A stretch of 64,000 nt of DNA, taken from Fragilariopsis cylindrus CCMP1102. Its lineage: Eukaryota; Bacillariophyta; Bacillariophyceae; Bacillariales; Bacillariaceae. Below are positions 42,921 through 53,780 of the stretch, in pieces. The position numbers and the translations under genes are program-made. The notes below the pieces were generated by a model. That model searched no databases. It was not told the origin of the DNA and saw nothing but the letters and a program-made list of their open reading frames with translations. Each line of letters begins with the position of its first letter. Positions within the stretch are counted from its first letter, which is position 1. The stretch covers positions 1 through 64,000 of the forward strand of contig FMBT01000391.1 in NCBI GenBank assembly GCA_900095095.1, written 5' to 3'.

Positions 42921-44219
42921 TTACTCTTTTTTAGTCTTATTTGTTGATGACGACGACGACGACAACTTCTTCGCCTTCGTCTTGGTCACAGCAGCAGCAG
43001 CCAATGATGCAATATAATAGGGACTTACAAATAGTATAATAATTGGTTCAATGGTCCACATTAAATCACCTACAAAATTACCAGTCCAATCGGCATCATT
43101 ATTCGTGACATTGAATTTCATGTGTTGCATCCATGTGGGTTGTGCGGTATCATCTGGATAGTAAAAACAAATAATTGCCATTAAATAACCATAAAATGCT
43201 GCAAAATTTAATACAAAGTATACGTATTCACGATAACCTTTAAATGATAATTCTTGCACCGATTTTGTCATTTCATTTATGGAGGAATCAATTGCTTCTT
43301 GACGAATTTTTTGTTCTTTTTCATTTTCGTTCTTATCGTCTGATGAACTGGATGATGAAGTAGATGTTGGAAAATATAAACTTAATGTTTGTTCCACTAA
43401 TTTCATTTCCTTTTCAAATAATAAATCACCACCAGATGATGCAATAGGACTTGTTCCTGATTCCCAATATGGTACCCATCCTGATTGTATTAATTCATAT
43501 CTTGTAATGTTCACGTAGGATGTATTAAATGATGCACCAGCATTACTTGATAGTGTTGTAATACAATTGATTGTTTCCGACTTGGTCAAGAAATATTGAT
43601 TTGCATCAATGATCATATAGTACAGAAGAGGAATTAAACATATTTCCATTATAGTTAATGCATCAATTAATGCCGTCAAGCCACCAATCGTGCCCGCTTC
43701 GGTGACGTGTATAGAATTACAGAATAACCAAAAAAATGATATACCAATTGGTGTTATTAATGTACCAATGAAACAATTTTTCATTGCCAATTTAGATTCT
43801 TTTATTAAACTTTCATTTATTAATCTTGTTGCTAATGCTGTTGTACTATTTGAATTGACATTTTTACTTGCAGTGTCTGCACTTGATAACAAACGATGTT
43901 CTAATAAAGATACAATACGTTTTAATTTACCAACGGATGTCCAACATAATATAATACCACCATACGTACAAGATAAACAGGCATATAATTGTGTGATACT
44001 TATAATTAATTCCAGTGGTGTTGTTAAATGAAATGGATGTTGTTCTTCATCTTCCAACAACAATTTAGTAATAACATCAACAGGTAAAAATGATAGTAAT
44101 GATTTTAATAGTGTGGTGGTAACAGTCGAATCATATAATTGAGGTATATTATTACTAAAAATATTCCAATCTTTTATACAACATAAACCATTACGTATTA
44201 ATTGTACAATGGAATCCAT
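42921..44219 (-). CDS. Multi-pass membrane protein of unknown function
   Basis: The single exon encodes 432 residues. I count about five membrane segments: near 70-98 (ELIISITQLYACLSC), 146-168 (IGTLITPIGISFFWLF), 175-203 (LTIMEICLIPLLYYMII), 336-362 (YFVLNFAAFYGYLMAIIC) and 385-412 (IIILFVSPYYIASLAAAAV). Between the third and fourth lies a hydrophilic loop with ELIQSGWVPYWESGTSP and a Ser/Asp/Glu-rich stretch. The C-terminus is Lys/Ser-rich. I do not recognise the family. The Lys-rich tail probably faces the cytosol. The start at 44219 is the first ATG and no intron is evident. Confidence 0.65.
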   Translation of the reverse strand: MDSIVQLIRNGLCCIKDWNIFSNNIPQLYDSTVTTTLLKSLLSFLPVDVITKLLLEDEEQHPFHLTTPLELIISITQLYACLSCTYGGIILCWTSVGKLKRIVSLLEHRLLSSADTASKNVNSNSTTALATRLINESLIKESKLAMKNCFIGTLITPIGISFFWLFCNSIHVTEAGTIGGLTALIDALTIMEICLIPLLYYMIIDANQYFLTKSETINCITTLSSNAGASFNTSYVNITRYELIQSGWVPYWESGTSPIASSGGDLLFEKEMKLVEQTLSLYFPTSTSSSSSSDDKNENEKEQKIRQEAIDSSINEMTKSVQELSFKGYREYVYFVLNFAAFYGYLMAIICFYYPDDTAQPTWMQHMKFNVTNNDADWTGNFVGDLMWTIEPIIILFVSPYYIASLAAAAVTKTKAKKLSSSSSSTNKTKKE

Positions 44220-45897
44220 TATTCTTCGTATAACTTATAACTAATATAACTTATTTATTCAACTTGCTTCTCTCTCTGTTACCGTTCAGTAAGGTATAGT
44301 TAATGAATTGTAATTATGGTAGTTGCAACACACACACACTCTGTCGTTCGTTGTCGTTGTTGACTCCTCGGAGGTAGAGTAAAAAAAGTCTTGGTCAAAA
44401 CAAAACAAGAAAGCAGATGCGATAGACGATAGACGGACAATGCTACTGTAGCTAATACACGCACGTGACGTGATAGTACAGTAGCAAGCAAATAACGTCA
44501 TTGCTTCATCCAGCATTGATTTTCTTGCTTTTTTATCTTTTCTCCACCAACCAAATCTTATTGCTTACGAGTGACGGCAAGAACTCTTAGTCAGTCACGC
44601 GTGACTAAATAAGCTTACTGAGTACAGTATATATCGCAGCAACATTTTAGGGATTTAAAATAATGTATGTGTACACACAACAAAATATCTCATTTGAATG
44701 GGTTCCATAGGGCAGCACAAGCTGGGTCAGGTGCACAAACATTCACATAGTGTACTAGAGTATTGTGTTTACCTCCCACCCCTTTCCTGTTCCTGTGGTT
44801 GAGGAATGAAATCCGTTTTGCTACTAATGTGATAGGCACACAAATAATAAGTTTTTTGATCTACAAAATATCTCATTTGAAAGGGTTGCAGAGGACAACA
44901 CCAGATGAGTCAGGTGCACACATATTCACATAGTGTACTAGAACATTGTGTTTGCCTCCTACACCTTTTTCTCCCTACAGAATGGTTGCGGTATAAAATT
45001 CATTATGCTGTTATGGCAGACACACAAATAATAACAAGATTTTTGATCAAAATGAACTACAAAATATTTCATTTGAAAGGGTTGCAGCTGGCACCACCAG
45101 ATCCATAGTGTACTAGAACATTGTGTTTGCCTCCTACCATTCCTGGTGGTTCATCATCACTTGACTAAAGTAATTCTGATTGGTATCATTATTTTTATCT
45201 CACAAATTCTCCAGTGAAGTTCAGTCATTGGAATATTAAACAACTTTGAATAATAAGATAAATAACTTCTCCTTAGGTTCTAGAACCAGTATTATTCTTG
45301 CCTCCAGAATACAAACATTTCATTCCGGCCAACATGTCATATTTCCATGCCCAAAAGTGCCGTTCAGAAATAGGCTGCCACAACATCAAAAAAATAGATT
45401 GGACCATGGTTTCAACACCCAGATACCTTCCATATATGCATATGGTCAAAACACACCAACAACACTTGAAAAATTTGCCATATTGGGGGTGTGGTGGGGC
45501 GGGGAACAATAGAATAGACATAGAATGGCCCAAAATGCACCACATGTTGCAAAAATATTTGAGATGCTACCGCCCCCATACCAGGTATGCTGAGTCCCAA
45601 ATAAAACAGCTAGGCATCAACCTAATTCATAACAGGTTTTGTATTATGTCATTGTTTTAGGTAACCATATACATATCTTTGGGGTGCCACTGGTCAAAAC
45701 CCACTGCTATTAAAACACACAATTTCTCTAAGTGCCAAGTGGGCGTGTAATCAAGGCAGTGATGCACCATTAATACAGACCTAATAACCCTGAGAAATTA
45801 TATGGAGCTCAACATTATATCTATTGGTACAAGGTCCAACTATTGCTTAGGGCTCTACTAGGGCTCTATAGGGAGGTTAGGAAGGTGTCAGGGTGTG
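44220..45897. other. Intergenic spacer
   Basis: No gene is supported. Short overlapping frames occur at 45246-45660 on both strands without recognisable content. The interspersed repeat at 44680-45140 lies here. CTAGGGCTCTA repeats near 45850 precede the MITE. Confidence 0.5.
44680..45140 (-). repeat. Three tandem units of the interspersed repeat shared with 5.25 kb (inverted)
   Basis: Units carry TGTACTAGA at 44751, 44934 and 45109, spaced 183 and 175 bases. Each has TCATTTGAAAGGGTTGCAG, (C)ATAGTGTACTAGAACATTG and TGTTTGCCTCCTAC, with minor changes. The reverse complement aligns with the two units at 5254-5530. Confidence 0.7.
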
Positions 45898-45901
45898 TTA
45901 A

Positions 45902-46447
45902 CAGGATTCAGGTTATGGCGCCAAGGTTGGCGCCACTTTTTGGGGTCAATTTTTTATGGGGGTATATTTCCCTCAAAAAATGGACCTGTACCCCCCTATT
46001 GAGACACAGCGCGTCTCCGTTCAACGTCGTGTGCTTTCTTATTCAGTGAAAATACGCAAAATTTCTTTGTATTGGACGCACCTACAGCGTTTATAAGAGG
46101 CAATAATAATAATTTGGAAAGAGCCATGTGGAATATTCGCGGTTTGCGCTAAGTATCACGTTCAGTATGCCTGCGCGATTTTTTTGAAAATTTAAATACT
46201 CAAAATATTTGTTTACTACGAATTGTAACTATTGATGTGGAATAGTTGGCAATGCCCAAACGGCCGTAGTAGACAGCCCTGGGTTCTAGTTGCCATAGTG
46301 TCATATCTTATATTATTTTGTCACTCTCTTCACACATATTCGCACCTCCAAAGATTTTCATCTTTTTTTTGGAAATTTCTTCTGCAAATTAACGCGTGTT
46401 ATTAACACGCGCAAAATAGCAAAAAATTCCTTATAACCTGAATCCTG
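45902..46447 (-). mobile_element. TTAA-flanked MITE, copy 2
   Basis: This 546-base element has the same 15-base inverted termini as copy 1 (CAGGATTCAGGTTAT and complement) and TTAA at 45898-45901 and 46448-46451. Its left interior (CCTGTACCCCCCTATTGAG, near 45985) is the reverse complement of copy 1's right interior, so it lies in the opposite orientation. No transposase frame is present. Confidence 0.85.
46239..46290 (+). promoter_or_regulatory. tRNA-like A box / B box pair inside MITE copy 2
   Basis: GGAATAGTTGGCA (A-box-like, preceded by T) is followed after 29 bases by GGGTTCTAGT, a weaker B-box match. The pair lies at the equivalent place and relative orientation to the pair in copy 1. 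Confidence 0.4.
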
Positions 46448-46451
46448 TTAA

Positions 46452-47475
46452 GCCCCCAAAATGGGTCATTTAGGCCCCAAAACAGGTTTCCCCCCTCTAG
46501 CGCTCACATCAGCATGGTCCTGCCCATAGCTTGCCAAGTTTATATTCCCTTTGGTGTATATGGTCAACCCCATTATAGTAGTACAGTAATTGATGCAATG
46601 AACTGATTAGTTGGCAATTATCCACTTTGTCGTTGTCATTGCCGTTGTGACGGCTCGATGGGAGGTTTATTCTATTTGGATGTCACCTGATGAGATAGAA
46701 TCTAAAGTAGAAAAAGTGAATTTTCACAAGCAAGCAAAACGAACAAAATACATGACATGACATGTCATTGATTTTCTTTTGGATCTTTCTTAACCAGCCC
46801 AACCAAAATCTGTTAACGAGCGACGGGAAAGGACCTTCAGTATTCGATGACAAAGAAAAATAAGCAATGCATTACAGTGCAAGCAACCCCAAATTGGCTA
46901 CACGCAAGCATACCCCCTAATTTCTTCTGCTCACACAAATCTCATCATCGTATTAAATCCATCAATCACATGATACTGTACATCACATTCAGGTAATTGG
47001 CAGTTACTGTGGATGGCCCAAGATCAATCTAATGTGAAAAGAGGATGGGCAAGTTTCATCAATCCGCTCGGAAATCAAAGCTATTCAAGCAATCCCTTCT
47101 TGCGGCGGGGGTGATAAGGGTAGAGCTAATCCTATTCTACCCAGAGAAATTCAAGACGTGTTAGAACGTATGGCGTGTTCCGGCTGAACATGGGTTCATT
47201 TTTTGCCCTGTGTGACATTTGCCTGTCGCGCGGGACTCCTACAAGGCGAGGAATGCAGTGAAAGTACTACCAATTGGGGGCATTTTTAGCTTCTACAGAA
47301 GCTCTTCTTTCCTATAATTGACCAATCATAGGCATGCTTCGAATCAAGGCGCATGCCCAGGTGTAGGTGGTGTCAGCAACGCCCTGCTAGTGATCTACGT
47401 AGAATTTCCCCCATATGGTGTACGTCGACAAAGTTGAAAATAGTAAATTCACCGCGCACCAACGCAGTGAAAGTA
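46452..47475. other. Intergenic spacer with segment duplicated from upstream of the CIA30 gene
   Basis: The stretch 46910-46995 contains CATACCCCCTAATTTCTTCT, then ATCTCATCATCGT and AAATCCATCAATCACA. It matches 51575-51695 just upstream of the CIA30 gene. The rest holds no visible gene. Confidence 0.5.
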
Positions 47476-47703
47476 GGAATTTTCCTTATTAACACATTGA
47501 CAATGGGAATGTATTGAATCGAACCTCCATGGATATCGATCTATTTAACATACTCTTTTGAGACGAAATATAGATGTCTGTAATCTTAACAAGCACAAAA
47601 AGTTTGGGTTGAATTGGACCAACATTTAAGTACTAAAACTCTGAACCCATGGAGGTTCGATTCAATACATTCCCATTGTCATGTGTTAATAAGGAATTTT
47701 CCA
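47476..47703. repeat. Foldback element with 56-base arms
   Basis: The left arm 47476-47532 (GGAATTTTCCTTATTAACAC..., ending CGAACCTCCATGG) and the right arm 47648-47703 are near-perfect complements. They enclose about 115 bases. It resembles a small MITE or foldback transposon; terminal duplications are not clear. Confidence 0.8.
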
Positions 47704-47704
47704 T

Positions 47705-47815
47705 TCAATTCTTAATAATTTTCAAAAGAATTTTCCTGTCGCGAGGTATCGCGCATTAAAAAAATCTAGTCGCGAGTGTCCCACAAAATGCCACGTTGAG
47801 CTGGAACGCGCCGTA
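47705..47815 (+). repeat. Dispersed repeat, second copy of 3646-3740
   Basis: It shares CTTAATAATTTTCAAAAGAA, CCTGTCGCGAG, TATCGCGCAT and a diverged CTGGAACGCGCCG end with the copy near 3.7 kb. It runs into the broken FKBP gene and may have replaced its start. Confidence 0.6.
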
Positions 47816-48410
47816 TAGGAATTTTAGAACCATCCGCGCATCATCATTGTCATCATCGTCGCTGTCGTCGTCTAGTGGTACGAGTACGAGTAGTAGACGG
47901 GATGCCATTGCGACAATAACAACAACAGCAGCGACAACATCGTTCCTCGTATGGGACACTACTGTACCGATGGCTTTTGCAGCAGCAGGAACAGGAACAA
48001 CAACAGAGGATTATAAAGATGGTCCTGAGGGACTTACATATATAGTTACCCATGAGGGTAGTGGTCTGAAACCGGCACAAAATTACACTCTGGATTAATT
48101 CATTTCCAGGTGATGGTCCATCAGCAAAGCAAATTGATAGTAGTAGAAAGCCATTGATTGGTGATCAACAATTTAAAGTGAGAGCAGGTGTTAGTCAGGT
48201 GATACATGGATAGGATCTTACTTTACTCGATATGATGGAAGGTGAATCAAGAAAAATAATCGTACCACCTGAACTCCCGGGAAATGAACTCTTTATTTTG
48301 AAATGACATTAACTAAGGTTGAACCGGCCAAAGAATTAGCACCTGATGCAAAAAATGGTTGGAAGAACACCCTCTATAAAAATTGTAACGATTGCATTGG
48401 ACTATACTAA
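47796..48410 (+). pseudogene. FKBP-type peptidyl-prolyl isomerase pseudogene (thylakoid lumen type)
   Basis: The first part encodes a Ser-rich leader with twin Arg (SSRRDAIATIT) and a hydrophobic stretch ending PMAFAAAG, a Tat-like lumenal signal. It continues with EGLTYIVTHEGSG. After a frameshift near 48095 the sequence reads TLWINSFPGDGPSAKQID, KVRAGVSQVIHG, a TAG where FKBPs have Trp (48212-48214), then MMEGESRKIIVPPEL. A second frameshift near 48290 leads to YFEMTLTKVEP and a Cys pair before the TAA at 48408. FKBPs speed proline isomerisation. Two frameshifts, one nonsense codon and no ATG start make this a dead copy. Confidence 0.75.
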
Positions 48411-48863
48411 GTAATTGCTTGTTTGTTTAAAGTCAAGTCATCAAAATATTTTCTCAAGCCAAATTTATTTTAGATCATTTATTTTAGCCAGAAAATTGTA
48501 AGTCATCGAGAATCTTATAGTTAAGATTATCTCTTAACACATCAGTATTCACTAACAAATATCATCCTTTTTTTTTTGCAACTTAATTTCATTTGGAATG
48601 CATTGTTGACAATTGATACGTCAAATAATGTTCAATAATCGAAAGCTAGTAATAATTCGAACTGAATGATCTTCTTGTTCGAGACAGTCAGCTGGTGGAG
48701 GAATACCAAAACATCATACTAGCAAAGCGTGATTTCTATTTAGTTTTTCGGTATCCAGTATCATGGTAGTAAGATGCAATGCAAGCACCCGAAACAATGC
48801 TATCGATGGTCGGTTTGAAAAATCACTTCGGGATTTCTTTCCTTCTCCGGAGCGGTCGTGCAA
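48411..48863. other. Intergenic spacer
   Basis: AT-rich spacer between the FKBP pseudogene and the stop of the sulfatase-like gene. I see no gene or repeat in it. Confidence 0.5.
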
Positions 48864-51112
48864 TTATTGTAGGCTCTTTATTACAGGATCTTGATGCTCC
48901 GCCAGTGTATTCAAAAACACTTCCGTGTGTTTCGATTTTGTTCTCAGAATGGCTTCGTCGCTCGTTCCAGCCATGTTCTTTATGATTCTGTTCCAGTCAT
49001 CTGTGGCAGAAATTGGAATCTTCTTCTCTTCTAGCCCCAACCCCTCGATCTTGGTCCCGTATTCCACCACCGCAAGGAAATTGAATCTGGGCCACCCCCA
49101 CCGGTTATAAAGACTTGATATCCCCGAATGCAGGGCCATGCTCCCCCTATTGCCATCTGTCCCGCTTGAAACGCCGGTGATGCTCCAGGCCACCCGATCG
49201 TCTTGAATCTTTGTGTCGAAGAGGTCTAACCCCCGGATGCAGTGCTCATTTGTGGATGGATAGTCCTTCGGGGTATTCCCTTCGAGGATGTGCAAGAGAG
49301 TTTTATGCAGGTCCAAAGTTGACACAAGCTGCTTTGTATTGTGCCGGAGTGTCGCAGAAATCGAGGGATATTTGTTGGCAATCTTCTTTGGGACGTGCAT
49401 ATACATCAAGGGATGCAGGATCATGGCGTTCCATTTACTGAGCCGGCCGTACAATTTTCCACCATGTGATTCCCCGTGGTCTCCAACACCAATGACCACG
49501 GTATTGTCAAGCACACCGGCTTGTTCAAGACTCACAAAGACACTCTCGATGGATCTGTCGATGGTCGTGTACATGCCGTTGATACGGTTGCTTGTCTTGC
49601 TTATGTTGACATCGTTGTAAAAGGGGTAATGTGCATTGAGATAATAAAACTGTGCGTAGAAGGGCTTTTTGCTTTCTTTCTTTTGGTTTAAATCGAACCC
49701 TGACCATTCCCCCAACCCTCCCTCACCGGCCAACCATTGTCCAAAGTGCTTTGCCATGAAAATATCATTCGTGGACGGCCCATTCACCAACACATCATTT
49801 GTAGTTTCAGGACTAAAGACGTGATCAAACCCTAGGGTGAGTTGGTTGTAAATCATAAACCATTTTGTTTGTTTAATTGCATTCTGATTGGTTTCCCCCG
49901 AGCCCCCCGTGATCATGACAATAAAGAATCAGAACTGTGAGTGTTGGAAAAAGAATGTTATGCAAGTAGAATAGATAATATTATCACAACCAATCATCGG
50001 CAAATAAATCTTACAATTGTTCCGGATGAAAAGGAAACTGTTTCATATCCCTTCCTCTTAAATTCGGCTCCAAGGGTGGTGTTCAGGGCTAGCTCAAGGC
50101 CTTCCTTTTTGTTGAGGGGGATGCATCCCGACTGGATAGCTGTGAGACAATCTTGAGTATCCCCTGAGATAGTCCGGGCGTTTTCGAAGACAAAGAACTC
50201 ATCTTGTGAGTGCATCATTTTCTGGAAAAAAGGAACCTTGTTGTTGCTGTCGGTCATCCCGCCCTCCCCAGAGAGAGAATCGTGCATGATGAGGACAACA
50301 TTGGGTACGTCAGAGCTAGCTACAGTGTTCTTGTTGGCATCCAGTGAGGTTTTGAGCTGGGGCGACCATCCTGGCGGAGAATAGACAAGACTACCACAGA
50401 TACTTGCAACGGTGTGGAATATTGGCATCCACGCTCCCAAAGTGTAGAGACCGAGCATCCCAATAAACAAGGCAAGGAAGTAAGCTCGAAGTCCGTGCCG
50501 ATTCTGTTGTTGCTGTTGTGTTGTACTGAGATGACCAAGATTTAAATTCGCTCTGGACATGGCGACACAAACTAGCAACCCGGCCAAAGCAGCAGCGCTG
50601 AAGGCCCAAAAGAAGGACCAGGCCAGATGACCGGCATTGCTAGAGAATTCCCCCTTTAGGTTAGGCCAAACCTCTTTCAATCCCAAAAGAATGGTCCACA
50701 TATCTGGGAGCTCTCCTTGGGTTTTTGTTTGAAACGTGTAATCAGCCAGCAAACAGGTTGTAGAAGCGATGGCTATGACCAACGCAAGTCCAATCCCCAA
50801 GAGTCGGTTTGTTGACAAAAGCAAGAAGTACAGCAGTGAAAAAATGAGGACGCCTTCAAGCCCTGCTCCGGTCAAGGCCTTTGTTGCAACATTTACACTT
50901 TTCTGATATTCCATCAGGGCACTCAAACCCTGAATGTGCATGAGGAGGGATGCTCCAAATTGGATTGCAAAAATCCACCATTGGCATAACACACATGCCA
51001 CATCGGTAGTGCTACTTCCTTGCTTGTTTGACTGAAGTTTCTGGGTGATGTTGTTTGGAAGCTTGAGGTGAAAATTCTCTCCTGCACGTCTTGTCCGGAG
51101 CCTCAGCCTCAT
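48864..51112 (-). CDS. Membrane-anchored sulfatase-like enzyme (alkaline phosphatase superfamily), two exons
   Basis: Exon 1 is 51112-50015, exon 2 is 49883-48864, and the 131-base intron has GTAAGA and ATCAG ends. The join reads SFSSGTI-NAIKQTKWF and the protein has 705 residues. Residues 40-260 hold about five membrane segments. The catalytic domain starts with NVVLIMHDSLSGE (metal Asp), then ISGDTQDCLTAIQSG, where the nucleophile should lie, and VIGVGDHGESHG (GDHGE at 500-504). LVSTLDLHKTLLHILEG follows. The layout resembles lipoteichoic-acid-synthase or phosphoethanolamine-transferase-like members. A Cys is present but the C.PSR sulfatase motif is not, so the reaction (sulfate or phosphate ester) is open. 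The GC content looks higher than in neighbours. Confidence 0.8.
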
Positions 51113-51878
51113 GATCCTGCTTTTGATGTCTACAAAGGAGCTCGGCTACTAGCTAGCAAGATCCGGAGTGGAAAAGTGGTAACTTTGTTTGGCTTTGATG
51201 GTCCTCTCGTAAATTATTTAAACTGAATATGATTCTTTGCAAAATCGGAATTATGTAAAGAGAACAAAAATACTAGCGCTTTTCGATCGAATGACAATAT
51301 TTTTCATTGGCGTTGAAATTCATGTTGTAGAACGTGCAATTCAGGATTTTTCCTCCATTGCTGCAACGATGTCGGTATGCTCTACTGGGCGTTTTAAAAT
51401 GTCATAATCACTACTGTAGCTACTGTACGTACCTCTTTACATTCACTCAGAACGCCGTTCAATTAGTACTACTTCTATTAATTCAAAGCTGACTTCTACA
51501 CTGTATACAGTATATAATATTATTAGATACTGTATCGGCCGTTATCATATTACGACCCGCAGCCCAAAACACATACCCCTTAATTTCTTCTGCTCTTTAC
51601 GACTGAATACTGACTACGACTGATAAGCAATCGCGCAACACGACTGACACATATCTCATCATCGTCATAAATCCATCAATCACATTGATACAAAAACACA
51701 TTCAAAAGAATTCAAACATACCGTATACATCATCACATCATATCACATTAATAAAATAGATCGATTTCAAAGTTTAAAGATAGGATCATCAGTCCAGACC
51801 AAAGGAGAGACGAGAAAGAAAGAAAGAAATAGATAGAAAGAAAGACGAACGACGAGACGAGACGAGAGCTAATCCACC
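51113..51878. promoter_or_regulatory. Divergent upstream region of the sulfatase-like and CIA30 genes
   Basis: The two genes start away from each other. The part at 51575-51695 is duplicated near 46.9 kb. GAAAGAAAGAAA and GACGAGACGAGACGAG repeats lie at about 51811-51865, just before the CIA30 start. No defined factor site is seen. Confidence 0.45.
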
Positions 51879-52957
51879 ATGATGTATACTAGATCCAATA
51901 ATAAACCAGCAACAAGAAGAGTTCGTATCAACGCTTTATTTTATTGCATATCTTTATTGTACAGTTGTTGCTTCTTTATGACAACGACAACGACGATGGC
52001 GTTTACATCATCGACGACAACGAATACTGGTAGTAGTAGTAGTAATACGATTGTATTATTTGCTGAAAAAAATCAACCATGGGATGTAATACGATTTGTA
52101 CAACAATCATCTAAATTTGTTAGTATATTTCCTCAACAAGGTACAAAAAGTAGTAGTAGTAGTAGTAAAAAAGGAACGATAATACCAGGAACAGTATTAT
52201 GGAAAGCTGGTGCTACTACTACTAAAGAGAATGATTTTGAATTTGCACCATTAGATGATGTTGTTATGGGTGGTGCATCAAAATCAAATTTTAATACCGG
52301 TACAGGAAAATGGAAAGGTGTAGTAACTGATGCAAATAATGGTGGTTTTGTTGGTATTAGATCAACACCTATCATTGATTATGATTTATCAAAATGCAAT
52401 GGTATTGAATGGTCAATTCTAACTACTAATACAAAAGATAGTATGAGACTTAAAGTTGTTTTACGTGATACAACAGACTTTAATGGTATTGGTTGGACGA
52501 CGAGTAAGGATACAAACAAAAAATCATCATTATCATCAAAATCATCCACAATAACAACATTTAAAATACCATTTGATAATAAAACATTGAAACCATCAAA
52601 ATTTGCAAAGATATTAACTGAAACTGATATAAAAGAACCATTTAATACAACAAATATCAAATCATTTCAATTAACATACTCTAAATTTGAATATGATGGT
52701 ACGTACGTTCGTCTCTTTGAAGTTTTCGTCGTCGACTCGACTCGACTCGACTGTGCTTTTTTTCAATCTTCGATGTTTGTTCATCAAGATCCTTGTCTTC
52801 TTTTATTTTACGAATATCACCACAGTTACTTAACTTGCCTTCTCTCTATTTACTTTTCTCGTTTTTTGTTCGCTTCATTTCATTAATAGGTATATTGAAT
52901 CCAAAATTTAATACAGGTGAATTTGAAATACAATTAATTGATATTAAGACATATTGA
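51879..52957 (+). CDS. Plastid-targeted CIA30 (NDUFAF1-like) domain protein, two exons
   Basis: Exon 1 is 51879-52698, exon 2 is 52890-52957, and the 191-base intron has a GTACGT donor and an AATAG acceptor. The protein has 295 residues. A signal-peptide-like segment (ALFYCISLLYSCCFF, 19-33) is followed by MAFTSS, which fits a diatom plastid presequence. The CIA30 fold shows FAPLDDVVMGGASKSNF (121-137), GGFVGIRSTP, GIEWSI and DSMRLKVVLRDT. CIA30/NDUFAF1 assists assembly of mitochondrial complex I, while related plastid proteins in algae and plants act in photosystem or RNA functions. The plastid role is inferred only from the presequence. The last exon adds ILNPKFNTGEFEIQLIDIK, which completes the final strands. 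Confidence 0.85.
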
Positions 52958-53267
52958 ATAATAAACATTAAAATCTAAATATATATATATATATAAAGTA
53001 TGAAAGAAAGTGAATACGATATGATACGACAATCCCCACTATTATACTGCTTGTACTGCTCTAGCTACTACCGGTGAGTCATGTCATGTTGCGACTGATT
53101 AATTCAATTCAATTCGATTCGATTCCATGAAATAAAACTGGTACCTTATACAAATACATAAACATAAAACATAGAACATTAACACTTCATGATCCATCCC
53201 TAAAAAAGTAATACTGTGAAATGGGAAAAAGTTAAACGGAAGATGAGCAACTAAACCAGTCCACAAT

Positions 53268-53555
53268 ATTGACCGGTCCGGTGGATTAAGTACGAAATCT
53301 GTGCGAACATCAAAATCAATCGCAGAGGACCTCATACCGCTGGTACTAAAATTAGAAAAGCATTTAGAAAGAATAAAGAATACAACATTCATGGATTAAG
53401 TAATGAGTCATTATTATCATAAACGACATGAAAGAATTCTTACGTCAAGTTGGTGACAGTAGGTGCTGTAGCTCTATAAGTAACTAGCCTAAGAATCTGA
53501 CATAGCCGTCGCGTATGATTGCGTTAAATCATTTCATTCCTTACGTCACCTTGAA
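53268..53555 (+). repeat. Dispersed direct repeat flanking the methyltransferase-like gene, left copy
   Basis: It shares AATCAATCGCAGAGGA, ACTAAAATTAGAAAA, AATGAGTCATTATTATCATA, TACGTCAAGTTGGTGA, ATCTGACAT(A/T)GCCGTCGCG and ATTGCGTTAAATCATTTCA with 55090-55630. The copies are about 2 kb apart in the same orientation. Confidence 0.7.
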
Positions 53556-53602
53556 AAAAGGGGCGCTTTTTCCTGCCCCATATATTGGGCAATAGCCTGA
53601 AA

Positions 53603-53715
53603 GCTGTTAAAGGCGTAATAGTTTGCTATACATATCTACTTGGACACTAGCTAGATTAAAAAAAATATACATATATTTATATATATATATCACATAGTAA
53701 ATCAATGAGTTAAAT
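53603..53715 (+). mobile_element. 5'-truncated copy of the retroelement 3' tail
   Basis: It aligns with 16407-16562 through TTTGCTATACATATCTAC, TAGCTAGATTAA and CACATAGTAAATCAATGAG, with an AT-rich gap of about 40 bases. It then continues directly into TTAAATTAAA with no MITE. It serves as the unoccupied site for MITE copy 1. Severe 5' truncation is normal for LINE copies. Confidence 0.7.
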
Positions 53716-53780
53716 TAAAATGAATTGAATTCTGTTGTGTTGTTAGTCAGGTATTTTTGCACTTGTTTTTGTAATCATAT

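Noticed and set aside
45246-45660. Overlapping frames on both strands
   Set aside because: No domain, signal or codon pattern; the region is spacer next to an interspersed repeat.
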